64,000 bases of DNA, from the NCBI RefSeq assembly GCF_004322775.1, contig NZ_CP036403.1, positions 2,852,001 through 2,916,000 on the forward strand. The letters are read 5' to 3'. How positions within the stretch are numbered: the first letter of the stretch is position 1; every line of letters begins with the position of its first letter. Source of the DNA: Ornithinimicrobium sufpigmenti (GTDB lineage Bacteria > Actinomycetota > Actinomycetes > Actinomycetales > Dermatophilaceae). This document shows, piece after piece, positions 26,912-35,451 of the stretch. The notes under the pieces were generated by a model. The model was not told where the DNA came from and searched no databases. It worked only from the letters and a program-made list of their open reading frames with translations. Both the position numbers and the translations under genes were made by a program.

Positions 26912-28083
26912 AGGCCGAGGCCACGGGCGATGAGCATGCGCTGCACCTCGGAGGTGCCCTCGCCGATCTCCAGGATCTTGGCGTCGCGGTAGAACCGGGC
27001 GACGGGGTACTCCTCCATGAAGCCGTTGCCGCCGAAGATCTGCGTGGCGATCCGGGTGGAGCTCACCGCGGCCTCGGTGGCGTAGAGCTTGGCGATCGCG
27101 GCGGCCTGCTTGACCTCGGCGACCGAGCGCTTGCCCGCCGCCTGCTGCTCGCGCAGCCAGGCGGCCCTGTAGGTGAGGGTGCGCGCGGCCTCGGTCATCA
27201 CCGCGAGGTCGGCGACCTGGAAGGAGACGCCCTGGTTGACCGCGATCGGCCGGCCGAAGGCCAGCCGCTCCTGGCTGTAGCGGGTGGACTCCTCCAGCAT
27301 CCGCTGGCAGCAGCCGACGGCGAGCGCGGCGATGGCGATCCGGCCGTCGTCGAGGGTCTTGAGGAACTGGCGGAAGCCCTGGCCCCGCTCCCCCAGCAGG
27401 TTGGCCTCGGGCACCCGGGCGCCCTCGAAGGTCAGCCCGTGGGTGTCGGAGATGTGCCAGCCGAGCTTGCGGTAGGCCGGCTCGACGGTGAACCCCTCGG
27501 TGCCGTTGGGCACGATGATGGCGCTGATCTCGGGCCGGCCGTCGGCCAGCTCGCCGGTCCGGGCGGTGACCGTGACCACGGAGGTGATCTCGGTGCCGGA
27601 GTTGGTGATGAAGGCCTTGGCGCCGTCGATGACCCACTGCCCGTCCGCCAGCCGTGCCCGGGTGCGGGTGGCACCGGCATCGGAGCCGGCCTCGGGCTCG
27701 GTCAGGCCGAAGCCGGCGAGCGCGCGACCCTGGACGAGGTCGGGTAGCCAGCGTTCCTTCTGCTCCTGGCTGCCGTAGGTCTGGATCGGGTTGATGCCCA
27801 GCCCGACCCCGGCCTCCAGGGTGATCCCCATCGACTGGTCGACGCGACCCAGCTCCTCGATGGCCACGCAGAGGTAGGAGAAGCCGTCGTGCCCCATACC
27901 GGCCCCGCCGAACTCCTCCGGCGCCTCCAGCCCGAACAGGCCCAGGTCACCCATCTGCGGCACCAGGTGCGCGGGGAAGTGCCCGTCGCGGTCCCACTGC
28001 TCGACGTGCGGCGCGATCTCGGCCTCGGCGAACTCGCGCACCAGGCGGCGGAAGTCCTCGTGGTCCTGGCTCAGCTCGAACAT
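26902..28083 (-). CDS. Acyl-CoA dehydrogenase
   Basis: 393-residue FAD-dependent acyl-CoA dehydrogenase. Motifs: AGFGLTEPEAGSDAG (FAD/substrate), ITNSGTEITSVVTVTA, QIFGGNGFMEEYPVARFYRD and IGEGTSEVQRMLIARGL. The glutamate in GEGTSEVQR occupies the usual catalytic-base position of short-chain type enzymes; isovaleryl-CoA dehydrogenases typically have another residue there and their base elsewhere, so a short/branched-chain substrate other than isovaleryl-CoA is possible. It is cotranscribed with the carboxylase beta subunit and faces a MerR gene across a 40-bp dyad. The start is the ATG of MFELSQDHEDF; GAGGGA lies about 11 bases upstream. Confidence 0.92.
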   Translation of the reverse strand: MFELSQDHEDFRRLVREFAEAEIAPHVEQWDRDGHFPAHLVPQMGDLGLFGLEAPEEFGGAGMGHDGFSYLCVAIEELGRVDQSMGITLEAGVGLGINPIQTYGSQEQKERWLPDLVQGRALAGFGLTEPEAGSDAGATRTRARLADGQWVIDGAKAFITNSGTEITSVVTVTARTGELADGRPEISAIIVPNGTEGFTVEPAYRKLGWHISDTHGLTFEGARVPEANLLGERGQGFRQFLKTLDDGRIAIAALAVGCCQRMLEESTRYSQERLAFGRPIAVNQGVSFQVADLAVMTEAARTLTYRAAWLREQQAAGKRSVAEVKQAAAIAKLYATEAAVSSTRIATQIFGGNGFMEEYPVARFYRDAKILEIGEGTSEVQRMLIARGLGLPA

Positions 28084-28180
28084 GCGTGTCCGGTCCCTCT
28101 CAGCGGTGGTGGTGGGTCGTCGTGGGTCGTCGCGGGCTCGGGGGTCGTGGGCGGTCCTGGGTGGTGCCCACGGGTGATGG

Positions 28181-28199
28181 CGTGCCGGGCCCCGGCACG
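28181..28199. promoter_or_regulatory. 19-bp dyad in the acyl-CoA dehydrogenase leader
   Basis: CGTGCCGGG-C-CCCGGCACG is a perfect 9-bp inverted repeat four bases from the large dyad. It lies in the predicted 5' leader of the dehydrogenase transcript, where it could fold as a hairpin or be a second operator. Confidence 0.5.
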
Positions 28200-28202
28200 G
28201 GC

Positions 28203-28242
28203 CCATCGTGCTTGACGTTGACGCGAAGGTCAAGCACGATGG
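28203..28242. promoter_or_regulatory. Perfect 14-bp inverted repeat, probable operator/promoter of the MerR locus
   Basis: CCATCGTGCTTGAC and its exact complement GTCAAGCACGATGG flank a 12-base spacer between divergent genes. Read on either strand it gives TTGACG or TTGACC, 17 bases, then CACGAT, so it may hold back-to-back promoters built into one palindrome. A further short palindrome CCTTGACGTAAGG (28256-28268) precedes the MerR start. MerR dimers bind such dyads, so autoregulation and control of the dehydrogenase operon are likely (inference). Confidence 0.65.
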
Positions 28243-28274
28243 AGCCGCCCCTGCACCTTGACGTAAGGACAACC

Positions 28275-28658
28275 GTGACCGACACGATGACGTGGACGAT
28301 CGCCCAGATGGCCGACGACTTCGACGTCACCCACCGCGCGCTGCGGCACTACGAGCACCTCGGGCTGCTCTCCCCCGAGCGCGACGGCCAGCGCCGCATC
28401 TACCACCGCCGCGAACGGACCCGGCTGGCGCTGATCCTGCGCGGTCGCCGCCTCGGCTTCCCGCTGGAGGAGGTGGCCACGATCCTGGACATGTATGACG
28501 ACCAGCCCGGTGAGGTGGGCCAGCTCACCTACCTGCTCTCCCAGATCGACGACCGACGCGCGGACCTGGAGCGGCGCCGCCGCGACATCGAGGACAGCCT
28601 GCGCGAGCTGGACGAGCTGGAGAAGCGCTGCACCGAGGACCTGGCGCAGATCGGCTGA
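28275..28658 (+). CDS. MerR-family regulator
   Basis: 127 residues. The N-terminal MerR helix-turn-helix is TWTIAQMADDFDVTHRALRH followed by YEHLGLLSPERDGQRRIYHR; a long dimerisation helix follows (SQIDDRRADLERRRRDIEDS). No cysteines suited to metal or thiol sensing are in the C-terminal part, so a small-molecule or protein ligand is more likely. Divergent from the acyl-CoA dehydrogenase, it resembles LiuR-type MerR regulators of branched-chain acid use in position and company. The start is GTG behind AAGGAC; an ATG four codons later (MTWTIAQ) is possible. Confidence 0.85.
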   Translation: MTDTMTWTIAQMADDFDVTHRALRHYEHLGLLSPERDGQRRIYHRRERTRLALILRGRRLGFPLEEVATILDMYDDQPGEVGQLTYLLSQIDDRRADLERRRRDIEDSLRELDELEKRCTEDLAQIG

Positions 28659-28714
28659 CGCGGGCGCTCGCATGTGTCGGGGACCTCGTCGCCGGGGTAC
28701 GGGCAGCCTGGGTC

Positions 28715-28720
28715 TAGGGT
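28715..28720 (+). promoter_or_regulatory. Leaderless -10 box of the biotin carboxylase gene
   Basis: TAGGGT, seven bases, then ATG. Confidence 0.65.
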
Positions 28721-28727
28721 GTGCGCT

Positions 28728-30503
28728 ATGCCGATCAGCAAGGTCCTCATCGCCAACCGCGGCGAGATCGCCGTCCGCATCGCCCGCGCCTGCAAGGATG
28801 CAGGGATCGGGTCCGTCGCCGTGTATGCCGAGCCCGACCGGGACGCGCTGCACGTCAAGGTGGCCGACGAGGCCTACGCCCTCGGCGGGAACACCCCGGG
28901 CGAGTCCTACCTGGTGCAGGAGAAGCTGCTCGACATCGCCCGGCAGGCGGGGGCGGACGCGGTCCACCCCGGTTACGGCTTCCTGGCCGAGAACGCGTCC
29001 TTCGCCCAGGCCGTGATCGACGCGGGCCTGATCTGGATCGGGCCCGGCCCGCAGGCCATCGACTCCCTGGGCGACAAGGTCAAGGCGCGGCACATCGCGC
29101 TCAAGGCCGAGGCGCCGCTGGTGCCCGGCACCAAGGACCCCGTCGAGGGCCCGGACGAGATCGTCGCCTTCGCCGAGGAGCACGGCCTGCCGGTCGCCAT
29201 CAAGGCGGCCTACGGTGGTGGCGGTCGCGGGCTGAAGGTGGCCCGCACGATCGAGGAGATCCCCGACCTGTTCGACTCCGCGGTGCGCGAGGCGGTCACC
29301 GCCTTCGGTCGCGGCGAGTGCTTCGTGGAGCGCTTCCTGGACCGCCCCCGGCACGTGGAGACCCAGTGCCTGGCCGACCAGCACGGCAACGTGGTCGTCG
29401 TCTCGACCCGGGACTGCTCGCTCCAGCGGCGCAACCAGAAGCTGGTCGAGGAGGCGCCCGCGCCGTTCCTGACCGAGGAGCAGCACACCGAGCTGGTCCG
29501 GGCGAGCAAGGCGATCATGACGGAGGCCGGCTACATCGGCGCCGGCACCTGCGAGTTCCTCATCGGTCCCGAGGGCGACATCTCCTTCCTGGAGGTCAAC
29601 ACCCGCCTGCAGGTCGAGCATCCCGTGACCGAGGAGGTCACCGGCATCGACCTGGTGCGCGAGCAGTTCCGCATCGCCGACGGCGAGGAGCTGGGCTACG
29701 ACGACCCCGAGCCGCACGCGCACTCCATCGAGTTCCGCATCAACGCCGAGGACCCGGGCCGCGACTTCCTGCCCGCACCCGGCACCGCCCTCGTCTTCCG
29801 CCCGCCGTCGGGCCCCGGCGTCCGCCTGGACTCCGGCGTCGAACAGGGCGACGTCGTCGCCGGCGCCTTCGACTCGATGCTGGCCAAGCTGATCGTCACC
29901 GGGCGCACGCGTCAGGAGGCGCTGGCCCGCTCCCGCCGCGCCCTGGCCGAGTTCGAGGTGGAGGGTATGCCGACCGCCCTCACCTTCCACCGTGCCGTGG
30001 TCTCCGACCCGGCCTACGCGCCCGAGGACCCGTCCGAAGCCTTCACGGTGCACACCCGGTGGATCGAGACGGACTTCGACAACACCATCGAGGCCTACTC
30101 CGGTCCGACCGCGGAGGACCCGGGCGAGGACGGCGAGCGCCAGCAGGTCGTCGTCGAGGTCGGCGGCCAGCGGCTCGAGGTCTCCCTGCCGGCCGGGCTG
30201 GCGCTCGGCGGCGGTGGTGGTGCGGCGGCCGGCCGCAAGAAGGCGCCCAAGCGCTCCCGCCGGGGCGGAGGCACGGCCGCCGCCTCCGGTGACTCCGTGA
30301 CCGCGCCCATGCAGGGCACCATCGTCAAGATCGCCGTCGAGGAGGGCGCCACCGTCGCCGAGGGCGACGTGGTCGTGGTGCTCGAGGCGATGAAGATGGA
30401 GCAGCCGATCAAGGCCCACAAGGCCGGCACCGTCACCGGCCTGTCCGCCGCCGTCGGCGAGACCGTCGCCAACGGCGCGGTCATCTGCGAGCTCAAGGAC
30501 TGA
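28728..30503 (+). CDS. accA3: Acyl-CoA carboxylase alpha subunit (biotin carboxylase + biotin carrier)
   Basis: 591 residues. The biotin carboxylase domain starts [20 protein letters not shown]; the ATP loop is [19 protein letters not shown], followed by [20 protein letters not shown] and [21 protein letters not shown] basic glycine-rich linker (about residues 500-525) leads to the biotin carrier domain with the biotinylated lysine in [11 protein letters not shown]. The size and wording resemble the shared essential alpha subunit AccA3 of mycobacteria, which serves several beta subunits, rather than the leucine-specific AccA1. It has its own leaderless promoter, separate from the MerR gene. 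It may also serve the beta subunit 3 kb away. Confidence 0.93.
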   Translation: MPISKVLIANRGEIAVRIARACKDAGIGSVAVYAEPDRDALHVKVADEAYALGGNTPGESYLVQEKLLDIARQAGADAVHPGYGFLAENASFAQAVIDAGLIWIGPGPQAIDSLGDKVKARHIALKAEAPLVPGTKDPVEGPDEIVAFAEEHGLPVAIKAAYGGGGRGLKVARTIEEIPDLFDSAVREAVTAFGRGECFVERFLDRPRHVETQCLADQHGNVVVVSTRDCSLQRRNQKLVEEAPAPFLTEEQHTELVRASKAIMTEAGYIGAGTCEFLIGPEGDISFLEVNTRLQVEHPVTEEVTGIDLVREQFRIADGEELGYDDPEPHAHSIEFRINAEDPGRDFLPAPGTALVFRPPSGPGVRLDSGVEQGDVVAGAFDSMLAKLIVTGRTRQEALARSRRALAEFEVEGMPTALTFHRAVVSDPAYAPEDPSEAFTVHTRWIETDFDNTIEAYSGPTAEDPGEDGERQQVVVEVGGQRLEVSLPAGLALGGGGGAAAGRKKAPKRSRRGGGTAAASGDSVTAPMQGTIVKIAVEEGATVAEGDVVVVLEAMKMEQPIKAHKAGTVTGLSAAVGETVANGAVICELKD

Positions 30504-30741
30504 CAGGACACCCCGAAGGGCCCGACCGAACGCGCCGAAGGGCCCGACAGGACACGCCGAAGGGCTCCACAGGACAGCCGAAGGGCTCCACAGGACACGC
30601 CAGCCGTGCGTGTCGGGCCTCTCACGTGTTCAGTGGGGCCGTCTCGCGTGTCCTGATGGGCCTTTCGGCGTGCTCAGTGGGGACGTCTCACGTGTCCTGA
30701 TGGGCCTTCTCCCGTGCTCTGAGGGGCCCTTTGCGGTGCTC
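30502..30741. repeat. Inverted arrays of a 22-bp repeat between convergent genes
   Basis: The first half holds five head-to-tail copies of a unit like GACAGGACACGCCGAAGGGC starting at 30502, 30524, 30546, 30568 and 30589. The second half holds about seven degenerate copies in the opposite orientation, anchored by GTGTCC/GTGCTC at 30610, 30626, 30648, 30670, 30692, 30714 and 30736 (period 22 after the first). It fills the whole gap between the carboxylase alpha gene and lpdA, which converge here, and can fold into a long imperfect stem; probably a bidirectional terminator expanded by slippage. Confidence 0.85.
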
Positions 30742-32206
30742 AGTCGGCGATCTCGTGCAGCTGGCGGGCGGCCTCCGACAGGGAGCCGGACAGCGAGGGG
30801 TAGACCGTGTAGGTCGCGGCGAACTGGTCCACGTTGAGCCGGTTGGCCACGGCCAGGGCGATCGGAAAGATGAGCTCGCTGGCGCGGGGGCCCACGACCA
30901 CGCCGCCGACGATCGTGCTCGACCCCGTCTTGGCGAAGAGCTTGACGAAGCCGTCCTGGACGTTCTGCATCTTGGCCCGGGGGTTCTTGGTCAGCGGCAG
31001 CATGACGCCCCGCGCGTCGACCCGGCCCTCGTCGATGTCGGCCTGGCTCACGCCGACCGTCGCGATCTCGGGGTCGGTGAAGATGTTCGAGCTGACCCGG
31101 CGCAGGGACAGCGGAGCGACGGCGTCGCCCAGCGCGTGGGCGACCGCGATCCGGCCCTGCATGGCGGCGACCGAGGCCAGCGGCAGCACGCCGGTGCAGT
31201 CACCGGCGGCATACACGCCGGGCAGGCTGGTCCGCGAGACACGGTCGACCTCGATGTGGCCGGAGGGCGCGAGTCTGATCCCGGCCTCCTCCAGCCCCAT
31301 GTCCGTGGTGTTGGGCAGGGAGCCGACGGCCAGGAGCGCGTGGCTGCCCCGCACCTCGCGGCCGTCCTCCAGGGTGACCACCACGCTGTCGCCCTCCCGG
31401 CGGACCCCGCCGGCCCGGGAGCGGTTGAGCACCGTCATCCCGCGACGGCGGAAGACCTCTTCCACCACGTTGGCGGCGTCAGCATCCTCCCCCGGCAGCA
31501 CCCGGTCCCGGGAGGAGATCAGGGTGACGGCGCAGCCGAGCCCGAGGTAGGCGTGCGCCAGCTCGGCACCGGTCACGCCGGAGCCGATGACGATCAGGTG
31601 CTCGGGCAGCTCGGCGAGGTCCCAGATGTGCTGCCAGGTCAGGATCCGTTCGCCGTCCGGGACGGCGGTGTCCATGATCCGGGGCCGGGCACCGGTGGCG
31701 ATGAGCACGAGGTCACCCTCGAGCACCCGGCTTCCGCTCGCCTCTCGACGGTCCTCCTTGTGCGGTGAGGGCTCCTCCCCCGACTCGACCTCGCCGACGC
31801 CCTCGACGACCTCGACCCGGCCGGGGCCCAGGAGCCGACCGGCACCCTGCACGACGTCGACGCCGGCGGACTCCAGCCGCTCGGAGATGTCGCGGCTCTG
31901 CGCCTGGGCGAGGTTCATGATGCGACGGTTGACGTGGGGGATGTGCGCCGTGACCCCCTGGTCCTGCGGCACGCCGGCACCGTCGAAGTGGACCCCGATC
32001 CGCTCGGCTGCGGTGAACCGGTCCATGAAGTCGGCGGTGGCGATCAGCGCCTTGCTGGGCACGCAGTCGGTGAGCACGGCCGCACCACCGACCCCTGACC
32101 GCTCGACGACGGTGACCCCCGCCCCGAGCTGGGCCGCCACGAGGGCAGCCTCATAGCCGCCGGGACCGCCACCGATGATGACCACGGACTTGCCTGCTGC
32201 GCTCAC
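30740..32206 (-). CDS. lpdA: NAD(P)H-quinone reductase of the LpdA type
   Basis: 488-residue flavoprotein of the disulfide reductase fold. FAD loop VVIIGGGPGGYEAALVAAQL; second nucleotide loop LIVIGSGVTGAELAHAYLGL; FAD contact GVYAAGDCTG; dimerisation domain with FTDPEIATVGVSQ. Where lipoamide dehydrogenase has GGTCxxxxC, this protein has GGAAVLTDCVPSK, so the first redox cysteine is alanine and no active disulfide can form. This matches mycobacterial LpdA (Rv3303c type), which reduces quinones. Divergent from purine nucleoside phosphorylase, near which it also sits in mycobacteria. GTG start with AGGAG only two bases upstream, so initiation may be leaderless from TTGACT. Confidence 0.88.
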   Translation of the reverse strand: MSAAGKSVVIIGGGPGGYEAALVAAQLGAGVTVVERSGVGGAAVLTDCVPSKALIATADFMDRFTAAERIGVHFDGAGVPQDQGVTAHIPHVNRRIMNLAQAQSRDISERLESAGVDVVQGAGRLLGPGRVEVVEGVGEVESGEEPSPHKEDRREASGSRVLEGDLVLIATGARPRIMDTAVPDGERILTWQHIWDLAELPEHLIVIGSGVTGAELAHAYLGLGCAVTLISSRDRVLPGEDADAANVVEEVFRRRGMTVLNRSRAGGVRREGDSVVVTLEDGREVRGSHALLAVGSLPNTTDMGLEEAGIRLAPSGHIEVDRVSRTSLPGVYAAGDCTGVLPLASVAAMQGRIAVAHALGDAVAPLSLRRVSSNIFTDPEIATVGVSQADIDEGRVDARGVMLPLTKNPRAKMQNVQDGFVKLFAKTGSSTIVGGVVVGPRASELIFPIALAVANRLNVDQFAATYTVYPSLSGSLSEAARQLHEIAD

Positions 32207-32226
32207 GGCTCCTAGTCAACCATCGG

Positions 32227-32232
32227 TAGTCT
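32227..32232 (+). promoter_or_regulatory. Leaderless -10 box of the purine nucleoside phosphorylase operon
   Basis: TAGTCT, six bases, then GTG. Likely drives the run from the phosphorylase through the uridine kinase and possibly further. Confidence 0.6.
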
Positions 32233-32238
32233 GTCCCG

Positions 32239-33087
32239 GTGACCACTGGTGCAGATCTCGACCTCGCCGACCCCTCGACCGACCCGCACGCAGTGGCCCG
32301 GGAGGCTGCGGCGGTCATCGCCGACCGGACCGGCGCCGAGCGGCACGACATCGCCCTCGTCCTGGGCAGCGGCTGGAAGCCGGCCGCCGAGGCTCTGGCC
32401 GAGCTGGCGGAGCCGGGCTCGGGCACCGAGATCGACAACACCGACGTCCCCGGGTTCACCGCGGCGGCGGTCGCCGGCCACAGCGGGACCATCCGCTCCA
32501 TCCCGCTGCCGGACGGTCGGCGGGTCCTGGTCTACGGCACCCGCACGCACTACTACGAGGGCCGCGGCGTGCGCGCGGTCGTGCACGCGATCCGCACCGC
32601 CGCAGCCGCGGGCTGCCGCACGGTGGTGCTCACCAACGGCTGCGGGGGGCTGCGGCCCGAGTGGGCGCCTGGCACCCCGGTGCTGATCCGCGACCACCTC
32701 AACCTCACCGCGGACTCCCCCGTCGAGGGCGCCAACTTCGTCGACCTCACCGACCTCTACAGCCCGCGCCTGCGCGACCTCGCCCGGGAGATCGACCCCA
32801 GCCTGCAGGAGGGTGTCTACGTCCAGTTCCGCGGACCCCACTACGAGACCCCTGCAGAGGTGGCCATGGCCAAGGTCCTCGGCGGGGACCTGGTGGGGAT
32901 GTCGACCACCCTGGAGGCGATCGCCGCCCGCGAGTCGGGGATGGAGGTCCTGGGGGTCTCCCTGGTGACCAACCCCGCGGCCGGCATCAGCGCCACGCCC
33001 CTGGACCACCAGGAGGTCATCGCAGCGGGGCAGGCGGCGGCCGAGCGGTGCGGCCACCTGCTGGCCCGTATCGTCGAGCGCATCTGA
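32239..33087 (+). CDS. punA: Purine nucleoside phosphorylase (trimeric type)
   Basis: 282 residues; phosphorolyses inosine/guanosine and deoxy forms to base plus (deoxy)ribose-1-phosphate. Motifs: ALVLGSGW-like phosphate loop near residue 38, TRTHYYEGRGVRAVVHAIRT, the purine-site stretch TNGCGGLRPEWAPGTPVLI, VYVQFRGPHYETPAEV and MSTTLEAIAARESGMEV, ending TNPAAGIS. These belong to the low-molecular-weight trimeric family (human-like, mycobacterial PunA/DeoD) rather than the hexameric bacterial DeoD. The product is handed to the phosphosugar mutase encoded 13 bases downstream. Confidence 0.93.
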   Translation: MTTGADLDLADPSTDPHAVAREAAAVIADRTGAERHDIALVLGSGWKPAAEALAELAEPGSGTEIDNTDVPGFTAAAVAGHSGTIRSIPLPDGRRVLVYGTRTHYYEGRGVRAVVHAIRTAAAAGCRTVVLTNGCGGLRPEWAPGTPVLIRDHLNLTADSPVEGANFVDLTDLYSPRLRDLAREIDPSLQEGVYVQFRGPHYETPAEVAMAKVLGGDLVGMSTTLEAIAARESGMEVLGVSLVTNPAAGISATPLDHQEVIAAGQAAAERCGHLLARIVERI

Positions 33088-33100
33088 GTCAGGGGTAGGG

Positions 33101-34822
33101 ATGACGGACCAGTCGAGCCGGGAGCAGCTCCTCCACCAGGCACGCACCTGGGTGGGGGACGACCCCGACCCGCACACCCGGGACGAGCTCACGGCCTTCG
33201 TCGACCGCGCCGTGCAGGGCGACGAGGCCGCCTGGCCGGAGCTGGCCGACCGCTTCGCCGGCTTCCTGGAGTTCGGCACCGCCGGGCTGCGTGGTGCCCT
33301 GGGGTCCGGCCCGAACCGGATGAACCGCGCGGTCGTCATCCGCACGGCCGCCGGGCTCACCGCGTACCTGCGCCAGCAGCTGGGTCTGGCCGGTGAGGAG
33401 CGGGGCCCCGTCGTGGTCATCGGCTTCGACGCCCGGCACAACTCGGACGTCTTCGCCCGCGACACCGCGGCCGTGGTGACCGCCGCGGGCGGGCGGGCGA
33501 TGATGCTGCCCCGGCCGCTGCCGACGCCGGTGCTCGCCTTCGCGATCCAGCACCTGGGGGCGGACGCCGGCGTGATGGTCACCGCCAGCCACAACCCGCC
33601 GCAGGACAACGGCTACAAGGTCTACCTGGGTGACGGCTCGCAGATCGTGCCGCCCGCCGACCTCGACATCGCCGCCCAGATCGCCCGCATCCGCACCGTC
33701 AGCCAGGTCGCGATGACCGGTGACGGGTGGGAGACCCTGGGCGAGGAGATCCTGGACGCCTACCTCGACGCCGCCGTCGCGGTGCTGGACCCGTCCAGCC
33801 CGCGCGAGCTGAAGGTCGTGCACACGGCCCTGCACGGCGTGGGCTCCGACGTGGTCCGGAAGGCCTTCGAGCGCGCCGGCTTCACGGCGCCGGAGCAGGT
33901 GGCGGAGCAGGCCGAGCCCGACCCGGAGTTCCCCACCGTCGCCTTCCCCAACCCCGAGGAGCCGGGGGCCATCGACGCGGCGCTGGCTCTGGCGGAGCGG
34001 GTGCAGCCGGACCTGGTCATCGCCAACGACCCCGACGCCGACCGGTGCGCCCTGGCCGTGCGTGATGGCGGGGGCGACGGGGGCGACGGGGACGGAGTCG
34101 GCTGGCGGATGCTGCGCGGTGACGAGGTCGGCGCGCTGCTGGGCCAACACGTCATCGACCGGGGTTTGCCCACGTCCGAGCGGCCCGTCCTGGCCCGCTC
34201 GATCGTCTCCTCCCGGCTCCTCGGCGCCCTGGCGGACGCGGCCGGGCTGCGGGGGGAGGAGACGCTGACCGGGTTCAAGTGGATCGGCCGGGTCCCGGGG
34301 CTGGCCTACGGGTATGAGGAGGCGCTCGGCTACTGCGTCGACCCCGCCACGGTCCCCGACAAGGACGGCGTCACCGCCGCGCTGCTCGCGGCGGAGCTGG
34401 CCGCGACCCTCAAGGCGCAGGGCCGCACGCTCACCGACGTGCTCGACGACCTGGCGCTGACCCACGGCGTGCACCAGACCGACGCCTTCTCGGTGCGGGT
34501 CAGCGACCTGGGGCTCATCGCGCCGGTGATGACCCGGCTGCGCGAGGACACGCCTGAGGAGCTCGGCGGGACACCCGTCAGCCGCATGGACGACCTCGCC
34601 CTGGGCGAGGGCGGCCTGCCGCCCACGGAAGGGGTGCGCTTCTACCTCGCCGACGACACCCGGGTCATCGTCCGGCCGAGCGGCACCGAGCCCAAGCTCA
34701 AGGTCTACCTCGAGGCCATCGTCCCGGTCACCGGACCCGACGGCCTGACCGCGGCCCGCGCCGAGGCCACCCGTCGGCTGGCTGCGGTCCGTGCCAGCAT
34801 GGAGGGGCTCACCGCCGTATGA
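33101..34822 (+). CDS. pmmB: Phosphosugar mutase (PmmB/PGM2-like; likely phosphopentomutase role)
   Basis: 573-residue alpha-D-phosphohexomutase fold enzyme. EFGTAGLRGALGSGPNRMN near residue 63; phosphoserine loop VTASHNPPQDNGYKV near 163; metal loop NDPDADRCALAV near 310; sugar-binding GFKWIG near 390; phosphate-binding RPSGTEPKLKVY near 527. Length and the early RDELTAF region match the PGM2/PmmB branch, which includes phosphopentomutases. Next to purine nucleoside phosphorylase, conversion of (deoxy)ribose-1-phosphate to the 5-phosphate is the likeliest job; phosphomannomutase activity cannot be excluded. It is coupled to the next gene by ATGA. Confidence 0.88.
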   Translation: MTDQSSREQLLHQARTWVGDDPDPHTRDELTAFVDRAVQGDEAAWPELADRFAGFLEFGTAGLRGALGSGPNRMNRAVVIRTAAGLTAYLRQQLGLAGEERGPVVVIGFDARHNSDVFARDTAAVVTAAGGRAMMLPRPLPTPVLAFAIQHLGADAGVMVTASHNPPQDNGYKVYLGDGSQIVPPADLDIAAQIARIRTVSQVAMTGDGWETLGEEILDAYLDAAVAVLDPSSPRELKVVHTALHGVGSDVVRKAFERAGFTAPEQVAEQAEPDPEFPTVAFPNPEEPGAIDAALALAERVQPDLVIANDPDADRCALAVRDGGGDGGDGDGVGWRMLRGDEVGALLGQHVIDRGLPTSERPVLARSIVSSRLLGALADAAGLRGEETLTGFKWIGRVPGLAYGYEEALGYCVDPATVPDKDGVTAALLAAELAATLKAQGRTLTDVLDDLALTHGVHQTDAFSVRVSDLGLIAPVMTRLREDTPEELGGTPVSRMDDLALGEGGLPPTEGVRFYLADDTRVIVRPSGTEPKLKVYLEAIVPVTGPDGLTAARAEATRRLAAVRASMEGLTAV

Positions 34823-35451
34823 CGCACTCCTCCCCCAGCTCCTCGCCCGGGCTCGCCGGCGAGCTCCTGGGCGTCTACCGCACGCTGCCGTCCACCGTCC
34901 TGGGCTGGGTGATGGTCACCGGCGCGGCCCTGCTGGCCGCGCTGACCGTCTGGGACGTCAGCCAGGGCCGGGACGAGGGCCTCATCTATCCCGCCGCCCT
35001 CATCGTGGGGATCGCCGCGGTGGCGTGGGTCCTGTTCCTGCGCCCGCACGTGCGGCTGCACAGCGACGGCGTGCTGATCGCCAACATCGTCACCGACAGC
35101 GTCGTGCCCTTCGCCGCGGTCGAGGACATCACCCACCAGTGGGCGCTGGAGGTGCACGACACGCAGGGCCGCAAGCACAGCGCGTGGGCGATCCCGGTCA
35201 AGCGGGAGCGGGCCCGGCGCCGCGGGATCGACGACTTCGCCGAGACCACCACGCGCCGGCGCGGCTCCGCAGGTCGCACCGCGCAGGGGGTCGCCGACGA
35301 GGCGCAGCGGGCGCTGCAGCGCTGGCGGCTCGACGGTGGTCAGCTCGGCGGCCCGCACCCCGAGGCGCAGGCCGAGAAGCGACCGGCGTGGGCAGCCGTC
35401 GCCGTGCTCGGTGTCGCCCTCCTGCTCATCGTCCTGGCGGTGCTCGGATGA
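34819..35451 (+). CDS. PH-domain-like membrane protein
   Basis: 210 residues. Two adjacent membrane segments (about 28-45 and 56-75, YPAALIVGIAAVAWVLFL), then a short beta-rich region (RLHSDGVLIANIVTDSVVPF) of the bacterial PH-domain kind, a basic linker (KRERARRRGIDDFAE) and a C-terminal membrane helix (WAAVAVLGVALLLIVLAVLG). Three helices would anchor it with a cytoplasmic domain. Its start overlaps the mutase stop (ATGA) and its stop overlaps the uridine kinase start, so it belongs to the operon, but its role there is unknown. Confidence 0.72.
   Translation: MTHSSPSSSPGLAGELLGVYRTLPSTVLGWVMVTGAALLAALTVWDVSQGRDEGLIYPAALIVGIAAVAWVLFLRPHVRLHSDGVLIANIVTDSVVPFAAVEDITHQWALEVHDTQGRKHSAWAIPVKRERARRRGIDDFAETTTRRRGSAGRTAQGVADEAQRALQRWRLDGGQLGGPHPEAQAEKRPAWAAVAVLGVALLLIVLAVLG

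Noticed and set aside
26902..28083. Isovaleryl-CoA dehydrogenase as a firm assignment
   Set aside because: The catalytic-base position near the C-terminus keeps glutamate (GEGTSEVQ), unlike the typical isovaleryl enzyme; only the general acyl-CoA dehydrogenase call is supported.
30502..30741. CRISPR-like array
   Set aside because: Units are contiguous at 22 bp with no unique spacers, are degenerate, and reverse orientation halfway; no cas genes nearby.
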